Positions 31,088 through 39,131 of a stretch of 39,131 nucleotides of DNA are shown here, piece after piece. The translations under genes and the position numbers were made by a program. This DNA comes from Bifidobacterium breve (lineage in GTDB: Bacteria; Actinomycetota; Actinomycetes; Nanopelagicales; Nanopelagicaceae). Location: positions 1-39,131 of the forward strand of contig CAMCXZ010000010.1 in assembly GCA_945883725.1 (NCBI GenBank), written 5' to 3'. The notes under the pieces are model-generated. The model did no database searches and was not told the DNA's origin. It was given only the letters and a program-made list of their open reading frames with translations. How positions within the stretch are numbered: the first letter of the stretch is position 1; each line of letters begins with the position of its first letter.

Positions 31088-31428
31088 TAGCGCTCCACGA
31101 TTACGAAAGCGGAAGCAATACCAGCATCGTGCGAAAGAGAAAGATGCACCGCAGCGCCATCTACTAAGTCGGCAATTTCGCCACGAAACAAAAATGCTGG
31201 CTTGCCACTTTCTAAATTAATCACTTCAGCATCATGCCACGGCAAACCTTTGCCAGCACTAAGCGCTTTGGCCAGTGCTTCTTTGGCAGCAAAGCGAGCC
31301 GCTAAAGAAGCTATCGGTTTAGTTTGTTCGGCCAGTGTGAAAAGTCGCTCTTTAAGTCCCGAAGTGCGCTCAAGCGCTTCAGTAAATCTAGCAATATCAA
31401 CTACATCGATACCTACGCCATCGATCAT
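31087..31428 (-). CDS. acpS: Holo-[acyl-carrier-protein] synthase
   Basis: AcpS transfers the phosphopantetheine arm from CoA to acyl carrier protein, activating fatty acid synthesis. The 113-residue protein shows the metal-binding [12 protein letters not shown] at the start and the [11 protein letters not shown] motif near residues 45-55, then [17 protein letters not shown] at the end. Its ATG overlaps the PAP2 gene's stop by 4 nt (ATGA). Confidence 0.95.
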   Translation of the reverse strand: MIDGVGIDVVDIARFTEALERTSGLKERLFTLAEQTKPIASLAARFAAKEALAKALSAGKGLPWHDAEVINLESGKPAFLFRGEIADLVDGAAVHLSLSHDAGIASAFVIVER

Positions 31429-32093
31429 GCTTGTTCCTTGCGCGAAGGAATCAATCGGTCAAGAGCGGTAACTCCGATTAAGAGTGCTCCCCCTAGAAAT
31501 ATCCCACCAAGTAAATCTGAGAACCAGTGAGTATTTCGGTAAAGCGAGACAACCATAATTGCAGTCGTCACAGATGAAACTACTGAAATTAAATACTTAG
31601 CACTCTTAGGTTCACTCCATAAGTATCGATAAACCAAATAAGCAAAAAGTCCCCAGATTAAAATTGCATTTGAAATATGACCACTTGGAAATGACATTCC
31701 GCCAGAATTCAAGAGATCCATATCCAAGCGAGGTTTAGTGCGGCCAATATAAAGTTTAAAAACACCGACCACGCCATTTAGCGCAAGTAGTGCAACGATG
31801 GCGAGAAGTAGCGGGCGATAAGTATTGAATCTGCGCCATAGATAAGCCGATAGCAACAAGATGGCTGCTGCGCTTAATCCACGAAGTCCTAAATCATCGA
31901 TGCGACGCAAAACAAAATAGACCCACTTTGGAAAGAGATATCTATCAAAGGTCGCAATTTTGTCATCGATCGTAATTAGCCAACCTGCAGTCACTACTTG
32001 ATAAGTAACGAAGAGAAATCCCGAGGTAGCAAAAGCTGCCCAAGAGAATGAGCGACTTAACTCTTCGCGTTGGTGGGCTTTCAATTTGAGCAT
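31425..32093 (-). CDS. PAP2-superfamily membrane phosphatase
   Basis: This 222-residue membrane protein has about five to six hydrophobic segments and the PAP2 phosphatase motifs: [10 protein letters not shown] (motif 1, with KP in place of RP), FPSGH (motif 2, catalytic His) and HWFSD (motif 3, with the HxxxD dyad). In motif 3 the usual Ser-Arg six to seven residues before the histidine is not exact (SLYRNTH). It may dephosphorylate a lipid such as phosphatidate or undecaprenyl diphosphate; its place between glmS and acpS fits a cell-wall or lipid role. The ATG overlaps the glmS stop by one base (TAATG). Confidence 0.83.
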   Translation of the reverse strand: MLKLKAHQREELSRSFSWAAFATSGFLFVTYQVVTAGWLITIDDKIATFDRYLFPKWVYFVLRRIDDLGLRGLSAAAILLLSAYLWRRFNTYRPLLLAIVALLALNGVVGVFKLYIGRTKPRLDMDLLNSGGMSFPSGHISNAILIWGLFAYLVYRYLWSEPKSAKYLISVVSSVTTAIMVVSLYRNTHWFSDLLGGIFLGGALLIGVTALDRLIPSRKEQA

Positions 32094-33931
32094 TATTCGA
32101 CCGTAACCGACTTTGCTAAATTACGTGGTTGATCCACATCATTGCCGCGGGCAATCGCCATTTCATAAGCAAATACCTGTAGTGGCACAGTTGCTAAAAC
32201 TGGCTGGAAGAGTGCAGGCGCAACTGGAATGCGAATTACATGAGTAGCGCCAGTTACTTCAGCGCCTTCTTGCGCAATAACAATTACTTGTGCGCCACGG
32301 GCTTTAACTTCTTGAATATTACTTAACATTTTTTCATCGAGTGAATGCTCGTGCCCCGCTGGAACAATTGCGATTACTGGAGTTCCTTCTTCAATTAGCG
32401 CAATCGGACCATGCTTGAGTTCGCCGCCTGCGAAACCTTCGGCATGCATGTAGGCAAGTTCCTTTAACTTAAGAGCACCTTCAAGGGCTGCCGGAAAACC
32501 AACGTTTCTTCCTAAGAATAAAACAGATGAACTCTTGGCAAAGGTGCGAGTAAGTGCTCGCAGCGGCTCTACCGTTTCAAGAATTGCTTCAATTTTTGCT
32601 GGTAATTCAAGTAATTCGTTATAAAGATCTACCACTTCATTATCAGTTAGTTCTTTACGTACTTGGGCTAGATGCAGACCAATTAAATAAGCAGCCACGA
32701 CTTGAGTTAGAAATGCTTTAGTCGAGGCCACGGCAATTTCGGGCCCGGCGTGGGTATAAAGAACCGCATCTGATTCACGCGGAATCGTTGAGCTATTGGT
32801 ATTACAGATTGCCAAGACTCGTGCACCGGCTGCTTTAGCGTGACGAAGCGCCATCAAGGTATCCATAGTTTCACCTGATTGTGAAATCGCTATTACTAAT
32901 GTTTGCGCATCAATGATCGGATCGCGATAGCGATACTCGCTAGCTATTTCGACTTCAACGCTAATCTTTGCCCACTTTTCAATCGCGTATTTTGCGATCA
33001 TGCCAGCGTGATAAGCAGTGCCGCAAGCAATAACTACTATCTTCTTCAGGGACCGAATTTCCTCATCACTCATCTTTAACTCATCAAGTTCAATTTGATT
33101 GTTATCACTTAAACGGCCAATTAAGGTATCGGCAACTGCTTTAGGTTGCTCGAAGATTTCTTTGAGCATGAAGTGGTTAAAGCCACCTTTTTGAGCAGCT
33201 TCAGCATCCCAAGTAACTTGATACTCACGCGGAGTTTGAGCATTGCCATCAAGGTCGGTAATTTCAAAACCAGTCGGCGTAATAACCACAATTTCATCTT
33301 GGCCAAGTTCAACTGCGCGCTTGGTGTATTCAATAAAGGCTGCCACATCAGAGGCTAAGAAAAACTCGTTTTCGCCCACACCCAATACCAGCGGCGAATT
33401 ACGACGCACGCCAACAATTACGCCAGGGTTATCTGCATGCACTGCTAATAGGGTAAAAGAACCGCGCAGCGTCTTAACAGCCTCGCGCATAGCAGCCGGC
33501 AGATCGCCATTAAACTCTTTACGTAGATCACTTAACAAGTGAGCCACTGATTCGGTATCAGTATCAGAATGAAACTTATGACCTTTGGCTTGCAGCTCGG
33601 CCTTTAATTGGCTGTAATTTTCGATGATGCCATTATGAATAACGGCTAGCTTGCCTTCGTTATCTACATGCGGGTGTGCGTTGTTATCGGTTGGCCCACC
33701 ATGGGTAGCCCAACGAGTATGACCAATTCCGGAAGTGGCTGATGGCAGTTGGTCGCCTAGTGAACTTTCTAGATTTCCTAACTTGCCAGCGCGCTTTTCA
33801 ATAAACAATTTGCCGCTAGTGCCAAGTGCGATACCAGCTGAGTCATAGCCGCGATACTCAAGGCGGCGCAATCCTTCAATTAAAGGCGTGATTGCCGAAT
33901 TCTTGCCGGTGTAGCCAACGATTCCGCACAT
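32093..33931 (-). CDS. glmS: Glutamine-fructose-6-phosphate aminotransferase (isomerising)
   Basis: GlmS makes glucosamine-6-phosphate, the first step toward UDP-GlcNAc for peptidoglycan. The 612-residue protein has the N-terminal glutamine amidohydrolase domain with catalytic Cys2 (MCGIVGYTG), HTRWATHGGP and HNGIIENY, then two SIS domains with AISQSGETMDTL and FLGRNVGFPAALEGALK, ending RNLAKSVTVE, the conserved family C-terminus. It starts 5 nt after the glmM stop, so the two successive pathway genes are coupled. Confidence 0.97.
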   Translation of the reverse strand: MCGIVGYTGKNSAITPLIEGLRRLEYRGYDSAGIALGTSGKLFIEKRAGKLGNLESSLGDQLPSATSGIGHTRWATHGGPTDNNAHPHVDNEGKLAVIHNGIIENYSQLKAELQAKGHKFHSDTDTESVAHLLSDLRKEFNGDLPAAMREAVKTLRGSFTLLAVHADNPGVIVGVRRNSPLVLGVGENEFFLASDVAAFIEYTKRAVELGQDEIVVITPTGFEITDLDGNAQTPREYQVTWDAEAAQKGGFNHFMLKEIFEQPKAVADTLIGRLSDNNQIELDELKMSDEEIRSLKKIVVIACGTAYHAGMIAKYAIEKWAKISVEVEIASEYRYRDPIIDAQTLVIAISQSGETMDTLMALRHAKAAGARVLAICNTNSSTIPRESDAVLYTHAGPEIAVASTKAFLTQVVAAYLIGLHLAQVRKELTDNEVVDLYNELLELPAKIEAILETVEPLRALTRTFAKSSSVLFLGRNVGFPAALEGALKLKELAYMHAEGFAGGELKHGPIALIEEGTPVIAIVPAGHEHSLDEKMLSNIQEVKARGAQVIVIAQEGAEVTGATHVIRIPVAPALFQPVLATVPLQVFAYEMAIARGNDVDQPRNLAKSVTVE

Positions 33932-33936
33932 ATAAG

Positions 33937-35268
33937 TTATCTCAACTCTGCTTCTACTACTTGGGCAAGCTTTGTAGCCACATCTTGGGCAACGGCGTCA
34001 CTCTGTGCCTCAACCATAACGCGCACTAAAGGTTCGGTACCTGAAGCGCGTAGTAATACGCGGCCATTTGAACCTAGTTCAACTTCAGCAGCCTTTACGG
34101 CATCGGCAATAACGCTAGAAGTTGCCAGACGTTCTTTAGCCACATTCTTAACATTAATTAATACTTGTGGGAATCGCACCATTACGCGAGATAGCTCTTG
34201 CAGAGTTTGGCCAGATCGCTTTACTTCAGCCAATAGTTGTAGCGCAGTTAGTAATCCGTCGCCAGTATTTGCGTAATCACGCATGATTACGTGGCCTGAT
34301 TGCTCACCACCTAAATTAAAATCTGATTGCAGCATTGCCTCTAAAACATAGCGATCGCCAACGGCAGTTCTCACAACTTCAATGCCCGATTCAGCCATTG
34401 CGTGCATGAAACCAAGATTACTCATTACAGTGCCAACAATTGTGTTCGCCTTTAACTTGCCTTGAGCTTTAAATCCTTTAGCCAAAATTGCCATGATTAC
34501 ATCGCCATCAATTTCAGCGCCAGTGGCATCGATTGCTAGGCAACGGTCTGCATCGCCATCGTGTGCGATACCAACATCAGCACCATTCTTAAGAACAGCG
34601 TTGCGTAAATAATCTAAATGCGTTGAACCAACGCCATCATTAATATTCCAGCCATCGGGAGAGTTCGCAATTGCAATAACTTCAGCGCCCGCGCGGGAAA
34701 GCGCTACTGGTGCGGTAAAAGAAGAAGCGCCATTTGCGCAATCAACTACAACTTTTAATCCAGTGAGCGAAACATCAATGGTTGAAAGTAGGTGTTCGAT
34801 GTACTTGTTAACTAATTGATCATCGCTAATTACTCGACCTACGGCAGCGCCAGTTGGGCGTTGCCATGGTTCGCCAATGCGGGCCTCAACTAGTGCTTCG
34901 ACCTCATCGGCTAATTTTTCGCCACCGCGTTGAAATAACTTAATGCCGTTATCTGGCATTGGATTATGTGATGCGCTGATCATTACGCCAAGATCAGCCC
35001 CAGTACTTGCAACTAGATAAGCAACTGCCGGAGTTGGCACAACGCCGATGCGATAAACATCAACGCCAGCACTAGTTAATCCGGCAACAACTGCGGCTTC
35101 TAGAAATTCACCGGATGCACGAGGATCTTGGCCCACGATTGCGCGCGGGCGTTCATTGGAATTTTCTACGAGAATATGTGCAGCAGCAACAGCTACATCA
35201 AGGGCTAATTCGGCAGTTAGATCAACGTTTGCTAAACCACGAATGCCGTCGGTTCCAAAGAGTGACAA
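33937..35268 (-). CDS. glmM: Phosphoglucosamine mutase
   Basis: GlmM converts glucosamine-6-phosphate to the 1-phosphate, directly after GlmS. The 443-residue protein opens [14 protein letters not shown], carries the phosphoserine loop [12 protein letters not shown] (Ser100), the metal site DGDADRCL and the C-terminal phosphate-binding [12 protein letters not shown]. The start codon is TTG at 35268, supported by a strong AGGAGGAGG ribosome site about 8 nt upstream and by the family's N-terminal sequence. It lies directly after rpsI, as is general in actinobacteria. Confidence 0.96.
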   Translation of the reverse strand: MSLFGTDGIRGLANVDLTAELALDVAVAAAHILVENSNERPRAIVGQDPRASGEFLEAAVVAGLTSAGVDVYRIGVVPTPAVAYLVASTGADLGVMISASHNPMPDNGIKLFQRGGEKLADEVEALVEARIGEPWQRPTGAAVGRVISDDQLVNKYIEHLLSTIDVSLTGLKVVVDCANGASSFTAPVALSRAGAEVIAIANSPDGWNINDGVGSTHLDYLRNAVLKNGADVGIAHDGDADRCLAIDATGAEIDGDVIMAILAKGFKAQGKLKANTIVGTVMSNLGFMHAMAESGIEVVRTAVGDRYVLEAMLQSDFNLGGEQSGHVIMRDYANTGDGLLTALQLLAEVKRSGQTLQELSRVMVRFPQVLINVKNVAKERLATSSVIADAVKAAEVELGSNGRVLLRASGTEPLVRVMVEAQSDAVAQDVATKLAQVVEAELR

Positions 35269-35318
35269 AAAGTCCTCCTCCTGCCGAGATAGCTACCGAA
35301 TAAATCGGTGAAAGTGTA

Positions 35319-35804
35319 TTAGCGCTTGCTGTATTGAGAACGCTTACGAGCCTTCTTTAGGCCGTACTTCTTGCGTTCGATAACACGAGCATCGCGCTTA
35401 AGGAAGCCAGCTTTTTTGAGAGCTGGGCGGTTAGCCTCAACATCGATCTCGTTTAGCGCACGAGCAACACCTAGACGAAGTGCGCCGGCTTGACCTGAAA
35501 CTCCACCACCATTGATGCGAGCAACAACGTCGTAACCATTTTCAGCACCAACTGTGCGGAACGGCTCTGAAACTAATTGTTGGTGAACCTTATTTGGGAA
35601 GTAATTCTCAAGCGTCTTTCCATTAACGACCCACTTGCCTGAACCAGGAACTAAGCGAACGCGAGCAACAGCTTCCTTGCGACGACCTGTGCCGCCACCT
35701 GGAGCTTTAATTGCTGGGCGGTTTGTCGCTGCAGCTGGAGATGATGATGAATAAGTAGTTAGCTCTTGTGCTTCATCAAGTTCGATAGTTGTATTTTCAG
35801 ACAT
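35319..35804 (-). CDS. rpsI: Ribosomal protein S9
   Basis: This 161-residue small-subunit protein has an acidic, low-complexity N-terminal extension of about 35 residues ([14 protein letters not shown], then a Ser/Ala/Pro stretch) before the conserved [13 protein letters not shown]. It ends in the basic [12 protein letters not shown] tail that reaches the P-site tRNA. Such extensions are common in actinobacterial S9. It follows rplM after 26 nt, forming the usual L13-S9 pair. Confidence 0.97.
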   Translation of the reverse strand: MSENTTIELDEAQELTTYSSSSPAAATNRPAIKAPGGGTGRRKEAVARVRLVPGSGKWVVNGKTLENYFPNKVHQQLVSEPFRTVGAENGYDVVARINGGGVSGQAGALRLGVARALNEIDVEANRPALKKAGFLKRDARVIERKKYGLKKARKRSQYSKR

Positions 35805-35830
35805 GTATTTTCTATTCCTTTTTCTATCGA

Positions 35831-36283
35831 TTACTTAATGATCTGTGAAACTTGCTCGAAAACATATGGAGTTGGAGCTTGTGCTGCGTGTGGGTGATTT
35901 GGACCGGCATAAACCTTTAGCTTTGATGCGATATCGCGGCCAAGACGGTTCTTAGGAATCATTCCCTTGATTGCCTTTTCAACGGCGCGAGTTGGGTGCT
36001 TTTCCATCAAGTCGCCGTAAACAGTTGAAGTTAAACCGCCTGGGAAACCTGAGTGGTGATGTGCAAACTTTTGAGTGGTCTTTGAACCAGATAGCGCGAT
36101 CTTTTCCGCGTTAATAACAATTACAAAGTCACCCATGTCCATGTGTGGAGCAAACGTTGCTTTGTGCTTTCCGCGTAGAAGTGCAGCAGCATGAGTTGCC
36201 AAGCGACCCAACACAACATCTTGGGCGTCGATGACATGCCACTTTCGCACTACATCGCCAGGCTTTGGACTATATGTACGCAC
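35831..36283 (-). CDS. rplM: Ribosomal protein L13
   Basis: This 150-residue large-subunit protein starts [20 protein letters not shown], includes [19 protein letters not shown] and the conserved [17 protein letters not shown]. The start codon is GTG at 36283, with AAGAAGG upstream. It has its own promoter (36361-36389) and a leader of about 70 nt containing a GNRA-capped hairpin, which could allow feedback control of the rplM-rpsI pair. Confidence 0.97.
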   Translation of the reverse strand: MRTYSPKPGDVVRKWHVIDAQDVVLGRLATHAAALLRGKHKATFAPHMDMGDFVIVINAEKIALSGSKTTQKFAHHHSGFPGGLTSTVYGDLMEKHPTRAVEKAIKGMIPKNRLGRDIASKLKVYAGPNHPHAAQAPTPYVFEQVSQIIK

Positions 36284-36328
36284 GCTATTGCCTACCTTCT
36301 TTTAGTTCTGAATTGAAAATTAGAAAGT

Positions 36329-36342
36329 CCACCTCGCGGCGG
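36329..36342 (-). other. GNRA-capped hairpin in the rplM leader
   Basis: On the - strand, CCGCC (36342-36338), loop GCGA, then GGTGG (36333-36329) form a 5-bp stem with one G-U pair and a GNRA tetraloop. It lies about 45 nt before the rplM start and after the predicted promoter, so it is in the leader RNA. GNRA hairpins are common protein- or RNA-docking elements, and L13 autoregulation is known in other bacteria; a role here is inferred. Confidence 0.5.
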
Positions 36343-36360
36343 GCTTGATCTAGAGGGGTA

Positions 36361-36389
36361 AGGCTACCGTCACGCTCGCTCAGGGTCAA
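36361..36389 (-). promoter_or_regulatory. rplM-rpsI promoter
   Basis: On the - strand TTGACC (36389-36384) and TAGCCT (36366-36361) are separated by 17 nt. This matches the actinobacterial housekeeping pattern TTGAC-N17-TANNNT. Transcription would begin near 36354. The rest of the 135-nt gap between the ABC-F gene and rplM holds the leader and no gene. Confidence 0.72.
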
Positions 36390-36418
36390 AATTGGATTAA
36401 GCGTGAAATGAGCGTTAA

Positions 36419-38020
36419 CTAATGATCAAAAATAGGCTCAGGGCTCTCGTAAACCCGGCCATTTGCGCCGAAAACCAAGAATCGCGTGAAGCCTCTGGTG
36501 AACCAACGATCGTGGGTTACGGCCATGACCGTGCCTTCGTAGCGATTTAACGCTGCTTCCAAACTTTCCGCTGATGCTAAATCAAGGTTGTCGGTTGGCT
36601 CATCAAGTAGCAGCGCAGTTGATCCCATTAGTTCAAGTAAGAGAACTTGGAAGCGGGCTTGCTGCCCACCTGAGAGGGAAGAGAACTTTTGTTCAGCTTG
36701 GCCATCAATTTCATACTTTCGTAGCACGCTTTTAGCAGGACCCAACTGCAGCGAATGTTCTTGCCAAAGGATTTCGAGCAGAGTTTTACTTTCAAATTCT
36801 GGATGCGCATGTGTTTGCGCAAAGTAGCCAACCTCAACGCGCGCACCAAGTTTCCAATTGCCGGTGTATTTAACGGTTTCGTCGCCAGAAATCATGCGCA
36901 GGAAGTGTGACTTGCCAGTGCCGTTCTTGCCCAACACAGCAACGCGGTCGCCAAAGAAAACTTCAAAATTAAATGGTTCAGTCAAATTATCTAGGCTTAA
37001 GTTTTCAAAAGTTAGAGCACGTAGTCCAGTACGACCACCGCGTAAGCCAACTTTCACATCTTGTTCGAGTGGCGGTGCTTCTGGCGCACCAGCTTCTTCG
37101 AACTTTCGCAGACGCGTCTGCATCGCATGATATTTATTTGCCATATCAGGGCTGCTTGCTGCTTGTACTTGTAGTGTGCGAACTAAATCTTTCAACCGCT
37201 GATGTTCTTGTTGCCATCGCAAAAGTACTTCGGCAAAGCGTTTATTGCGAGCAACTCGTGCCTCATGCCAAGTTGAGAACTTTCCGCCATGCACCCATGT
37301 GGTGTTACCGCTAACGCCTTGTTCAAGAGTCACAATTCGGTTTGCTACGTTATCAAGCAGTTCACGATCGTGACTAACGAACAAAACAGTTTTCTTGGTT
37401 GCGGTTATTACTTCTTCGAGCCAACGCTTTGATGGTACATCTAAGTAGTTATCTGGCTCATCAAGTAATAAAACTTCATCGGGTCCTTCAAGAAGTGCGC
37501 GCAGAACGACTTTCTTTTGTTCTCCCCCAGAAAGGGTATTTACTTTACGTTCGGCAACTGCATCAAATGATTTACCAAGCGCTTCGGTGCAGCAAACATC
37601 CCAAATAACTTCGAAGTCATATCCCCCAGCATCGCCCCAATCAATGATTGCTTGGGCATATGCCATCTGATCTTTTTCAGTATTTCGCGTATTCATTTGC
37701 TCTTCAGTGGTTTTTATCTTCTGTGCCGCATCCTGAATACGTTTAGGAGCAACTGAAACAAGTAGATCGCGCACAGTTGAGTCATCGCGAACTGAACCTA
37801 TGAACTGACGCATAATGCCAAGACCACCAGATATAGCCACTTGCCCAGAATCAGGTGAAATATCGCCACAAATCATGCGAATTAAAGTTGTTTTACCAGA
37901 ACCATTGGCGCCAATTAAAGCAACCTTGGCGCCATCGCCAACGCGAAAACTTACATCACTTAGTAAGACTCGACCATCAGAGAGTGAATACTCGACTGCG
38001 TTAACGTCAATATGACCCAC
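36419..38020 (-). CDS. ABC-F family ATPase
   Basis: This 533-residue soluble protein has two ATP-binding domains in one chain and no membrane segments, the ABC-F layout of translation factors that act at the ribosomal E site. Domain 1 has GANGSGKTT, LSGGEQKK and LLLDEPDNYLD with FVSHDRE; domain 2 has GKNGTGKSH, LSGGQQAR and LLLDEPTDNLD with VTHDRW. A charged linker of about 80 residues separates them. The GTG at 38020 begins MGHIDVNAVEYSL. It follows truA by 1 nt, among ribosomal protein genes, which fits a role in translation and not antibiotic export. The specific subfamily is not assigned. Confidence 0.9.
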   Translation of the reverse strand: MGHIDVNAVEYSLSDGRVLLSDVSFRVGDGAKVALIGANGSGKTTLIRMICGDISPDSGQVAISGGLGIMRQFIGSVRDDSTVRDLLVSVAPKRIQDAAQKIKTTEEQMNTRNTEKDQMAYAQAIIDWGDAGGYDFEVIWDVCCTEALGKSFDAVAERKVNTLSGGEQKKVVLRALLEGPDEVLLLDEPDNYLDVPSKRWLEEVITATKKTVLFVSHDRELLDNVANRIVTLEQGVSGNTTWVHGGKFSTWHEARVARNKRFAEVLLRWQQEHQRLKDLVRTLQVQAASSPDMANKYHAMQTRLRKFEEAGAPEAPPLEQDVKVGLRGGRTGLRALTFENLSLDNLTEPFNFEVFFGDRVAVLGKNGTGKSHFLRMISGDETVKYTGNWKLGARVEVGYFAQTHAHPEFESKTLLEILWQEHSLQLGPAKSVLRKYEIDGQAEQKFSSLSGGQQARFQVLLLELMGSTALLLDEPTDNLDLASAESLEAALNRYEGTVMAVTHDRWFTRGFTRFLVFGANGRVYESPEPIFDH

Positions 38021-38021
38021 G

Positions 38022-38852
38022 CTAGTCCTCGCTTCGGCGCGAGATAGTTAACGCAGCCCGAGCAATTAGCTCGGTGTCATTTGGATAATCAACCCGCACC
38101 AAAGTTAAACCTTCGGATGGGAAAACCATAGATTCAGAAATACGTTCCCGGTTAGCAAGCATTTCAGCGATCCAGCTTGGCTCAAAGCGACCTTCGGCAA
38201 CGCAAACTGCTGAGCCCACTAAATTGCGCACCATTGAGTAACAAAATGCGTCGGCTACAACTTGGGCAACTAACAAGTCATCGGCTTTGCGCTCCCATTG
38301 GAAAGTTTCAAGGGTGCGAATGGTTGTAGCGCCTTCGCGGAATTTACAGAAAGCCGCAAAATCATGCTCGCCTAACAACAGCGCGCTAGCTTCATTTAAG
38401 CGGGCTAGATCTAGTGGCCGATACCAACTCGCGCGGTCGTAACGATCTAATGGATTGATTGCTTTGTTGGCATCAACAATTTGGTATTTATAGTGACGTC
38501 GAAGCGCTGAGAACCGAGCATGAAAACCTTCGGGCGCAATCTCGATTTCTAGAACTCGCAAATCAAGATCAAGTAAACGATTTAAACGATAAGCCAAATC
38601 GGCAAGGTCGGTGCCCTCGGGAACATCAGTATGAATTACTTGCGCCGTGGCGTGAACGCCAGCATCGGTACGACCAGCCACAATACTTTCGCACGGGTAT
38701 CGAACAATAGTTGCAAAGGCTTTTTCAAATTCTTCTTGCACTGTGCGACGTTCTGGTTGTTTTGCCCAGCCCGAGAAATTGGTACCGTCGTAGGCAAGTT
38801 TGATTTTTAAACGAAGAAACCCACCCTCAGGAAAGAGAGTGGGTTCCGACAT
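38022..38852 (-). CDS. truA: tRNA pseudouridine(38-40) synthase
   Basis: TruA converts uridines 38-40 of the anticodon arm to pseudouridine. The 276-residue protein has the conserved LAYDGTNFSGWAKQP, the catalytic aspartate in GRTDAGVHATAQV, and FCYSMVRNLVG. The first 13 residues (MSEPTLFPEGGFL) precede the usual start of the family and are encoded by a terminator-shaped hairpin (38820-38843). No other start codon lies between this segment and LRLKIKLAYDG, so I keep the ATG at 38852, although it lacks a clear ribosome site. It follows rplQ by 28 nt, as usual in actinobacteria. Confidence 0.93.
   Translation of the reverse strand: MSEPTLFPEGGFLRLKIKLAYDGTNFSGWAKQPERRTVQEEFEKAFATIVRYPCESIVAGRTDAGVHATAQVIHTDVPEGTDLADLAYRLNRLLDLDLRVLEIEIAPEGFHARFSALRRHYKYQIVDANKAINPLDRYDRASWYRPLDLARLNEASALLLGEHDFAAFCKFREGATTIRTLETFQWERKADDLLVAQVVADAFCYSMVRNLVGSAVCVAEGRFEPSWIAEMLANRERISESMVFPSEGLTLVRVDYPNDTELIARAALTISRRSED
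38820..38843 (-). terminator. Terminator-like hairpin inside the 5' end of truA
   Basis: On the - strand CCCACTCTC (38843-38835), loop TTTCCT and GAGGGTGGG (38828-38820) make a 9-bp stem with one G-U wobble, followed by TTTCTTCGTTT. It starts 10 nt into the truA reading frame and lies just after rplQ. It has the shape of an intrinsic terminator or attenuator for the rplQ operon. Confidence 0.55.
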
Positions 38853-38880
38853 TTGAGTAAGTGACTAAGTTTTAAAAAGC

Positions 38881-39131
38881 TTAGTTATCTTTCTCAGTTA
38901 ATACTTCGATGACTGCCATAGGCGCATTGTCACCCTTACGTGGACCGATCTTGGTAATACGTGTGTAGCCACCGTTGCGGGCAGCAAAACGTGGACCAAT
39001 TTCAGTGAAGAGATGATGAACAACGCCCTTGTTAGCAATTGTTGCTAGAACGCGACGACGAGCATCGAGGTCACCCTTCTTTGCAAAAGTAATTAGCTTC
39101 TCGGCCAATGGACGAAGACGCTTTGCCTTTG
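38881..39131 (-). CDS. rplQ: Ribosomal protein L17 (partial, N-terminus beyond the window)
   Basis: The reading frame is open to the window edge: the last bases encode [19 protein letters not shown], the conserved central part of L17. The visible part is about 83 residues, including [20 protein letters not shown] and ending VLTEKDN. About 35-40 N-terminal residues lie outside. A start at 39108 (TTG) would cut inside the conserved segment, so I reject it. L17 is usually encoded after rpoA and before truA, as the remaining order here agrees. Confidence 0.96.
   Translation of the reverse strand, partial: KAKRLRPLAEKLITFAKKGDLDARRRVLATIANKGVVHHLFTEIGPRFAARNGGYTRITKIGPRKGDNAPMAVIEVLTEKDN

Noticed and set aside
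36419-38020. ABC-F protein as an antibiotic-resistance gene
   Set aside because: It lies in a ribosomal/tRNA-modification gene cluster and looks like a housekeeping actinobacterial ABC-F; nothing specific points to resistance.

Overview
The window looks like a chromosomal housekeeping segment from a streamlined, low-GC freshwater actinobacterium, most plausibly the acI / Nanopelagicales group (Planktophila- or Nanopelagicus-like). The evidence is actinobacterial gene order and families (WhiB, GuaB-GuaB3-GuaA, a PerM/DUF6350-like protein beside purN, a DUF3017-like protein beside folD, a His-tailed GroEL with groES), base composition that looks mid-40s % G+C by eye, very short intergenic gaps, and many overlapping start/stop codons. 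The genus is an inference, not something read from a marker gene. I see no transposon, phage, CRISPR array, tRNA or rRNA.

Layout. 1-1233: a sugar-type ABC ATPase gene (+) and a shared terminator. 1278-12089 (-): a co-directional run pcrA, sucC-sucD, perM-like, purN, purH, folD, DUF3017-like, mdh, icd, joining four TCA-cycle genes to the last steps of IMP synthesis and the folate enzyme related to the formyl donor. 12142-13544: a PIG-L deacetylase (+) converging on a secreted cyclophilin (-). 13572-18263 (-): a MerR regulator with a cobalamin-type sensor, then guaB, guaB3 and guaA (guanine nucleotide synthesis). 18415-18717 (+): whiB, divergent from the MerR gene across a repeat-rich promoter region. 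18785-20790 (-): groES-groEL under a CIRCE operator. 20821-23274 (-): tsaE-tsaB-rimI-tsaD (t6A tRNA modification plus S18 acetylation).

23350-29997 (-): a complete branched-chain-amino-acid-type ABC importer (livG, livF, livH, livM, binding protein) followed by a secreted alpha/beta hydrolase and a strong terminator. This cassette sits between alr and tsaE, which are usually close neighbours in actinobacteria. 29990-35268 (-): glmM-glmS-PAP2-acpS-alr, making precursors for peptidoglycan and activating acyl carrier protein. 35319-39131 (-): rplQ (cut by the window end), truA, an ABC-F ATPase, rplM and rpsI.

The most interesting items are an IMP dehydrogenase without its CBS regulatory domain beside a GuaB3 without the catalytic cysteine; a CarH-like putative B12/light sensor divergent from whiB over three ATACTTGA boxes that each carry a -35-like hexamer; the hydrolase-plus-importer cassette, with a degenerate ATPase signature in LivG and a binding protein lacking a lipobox; and a terminator-shaped hairpin inside the first codons of truA.
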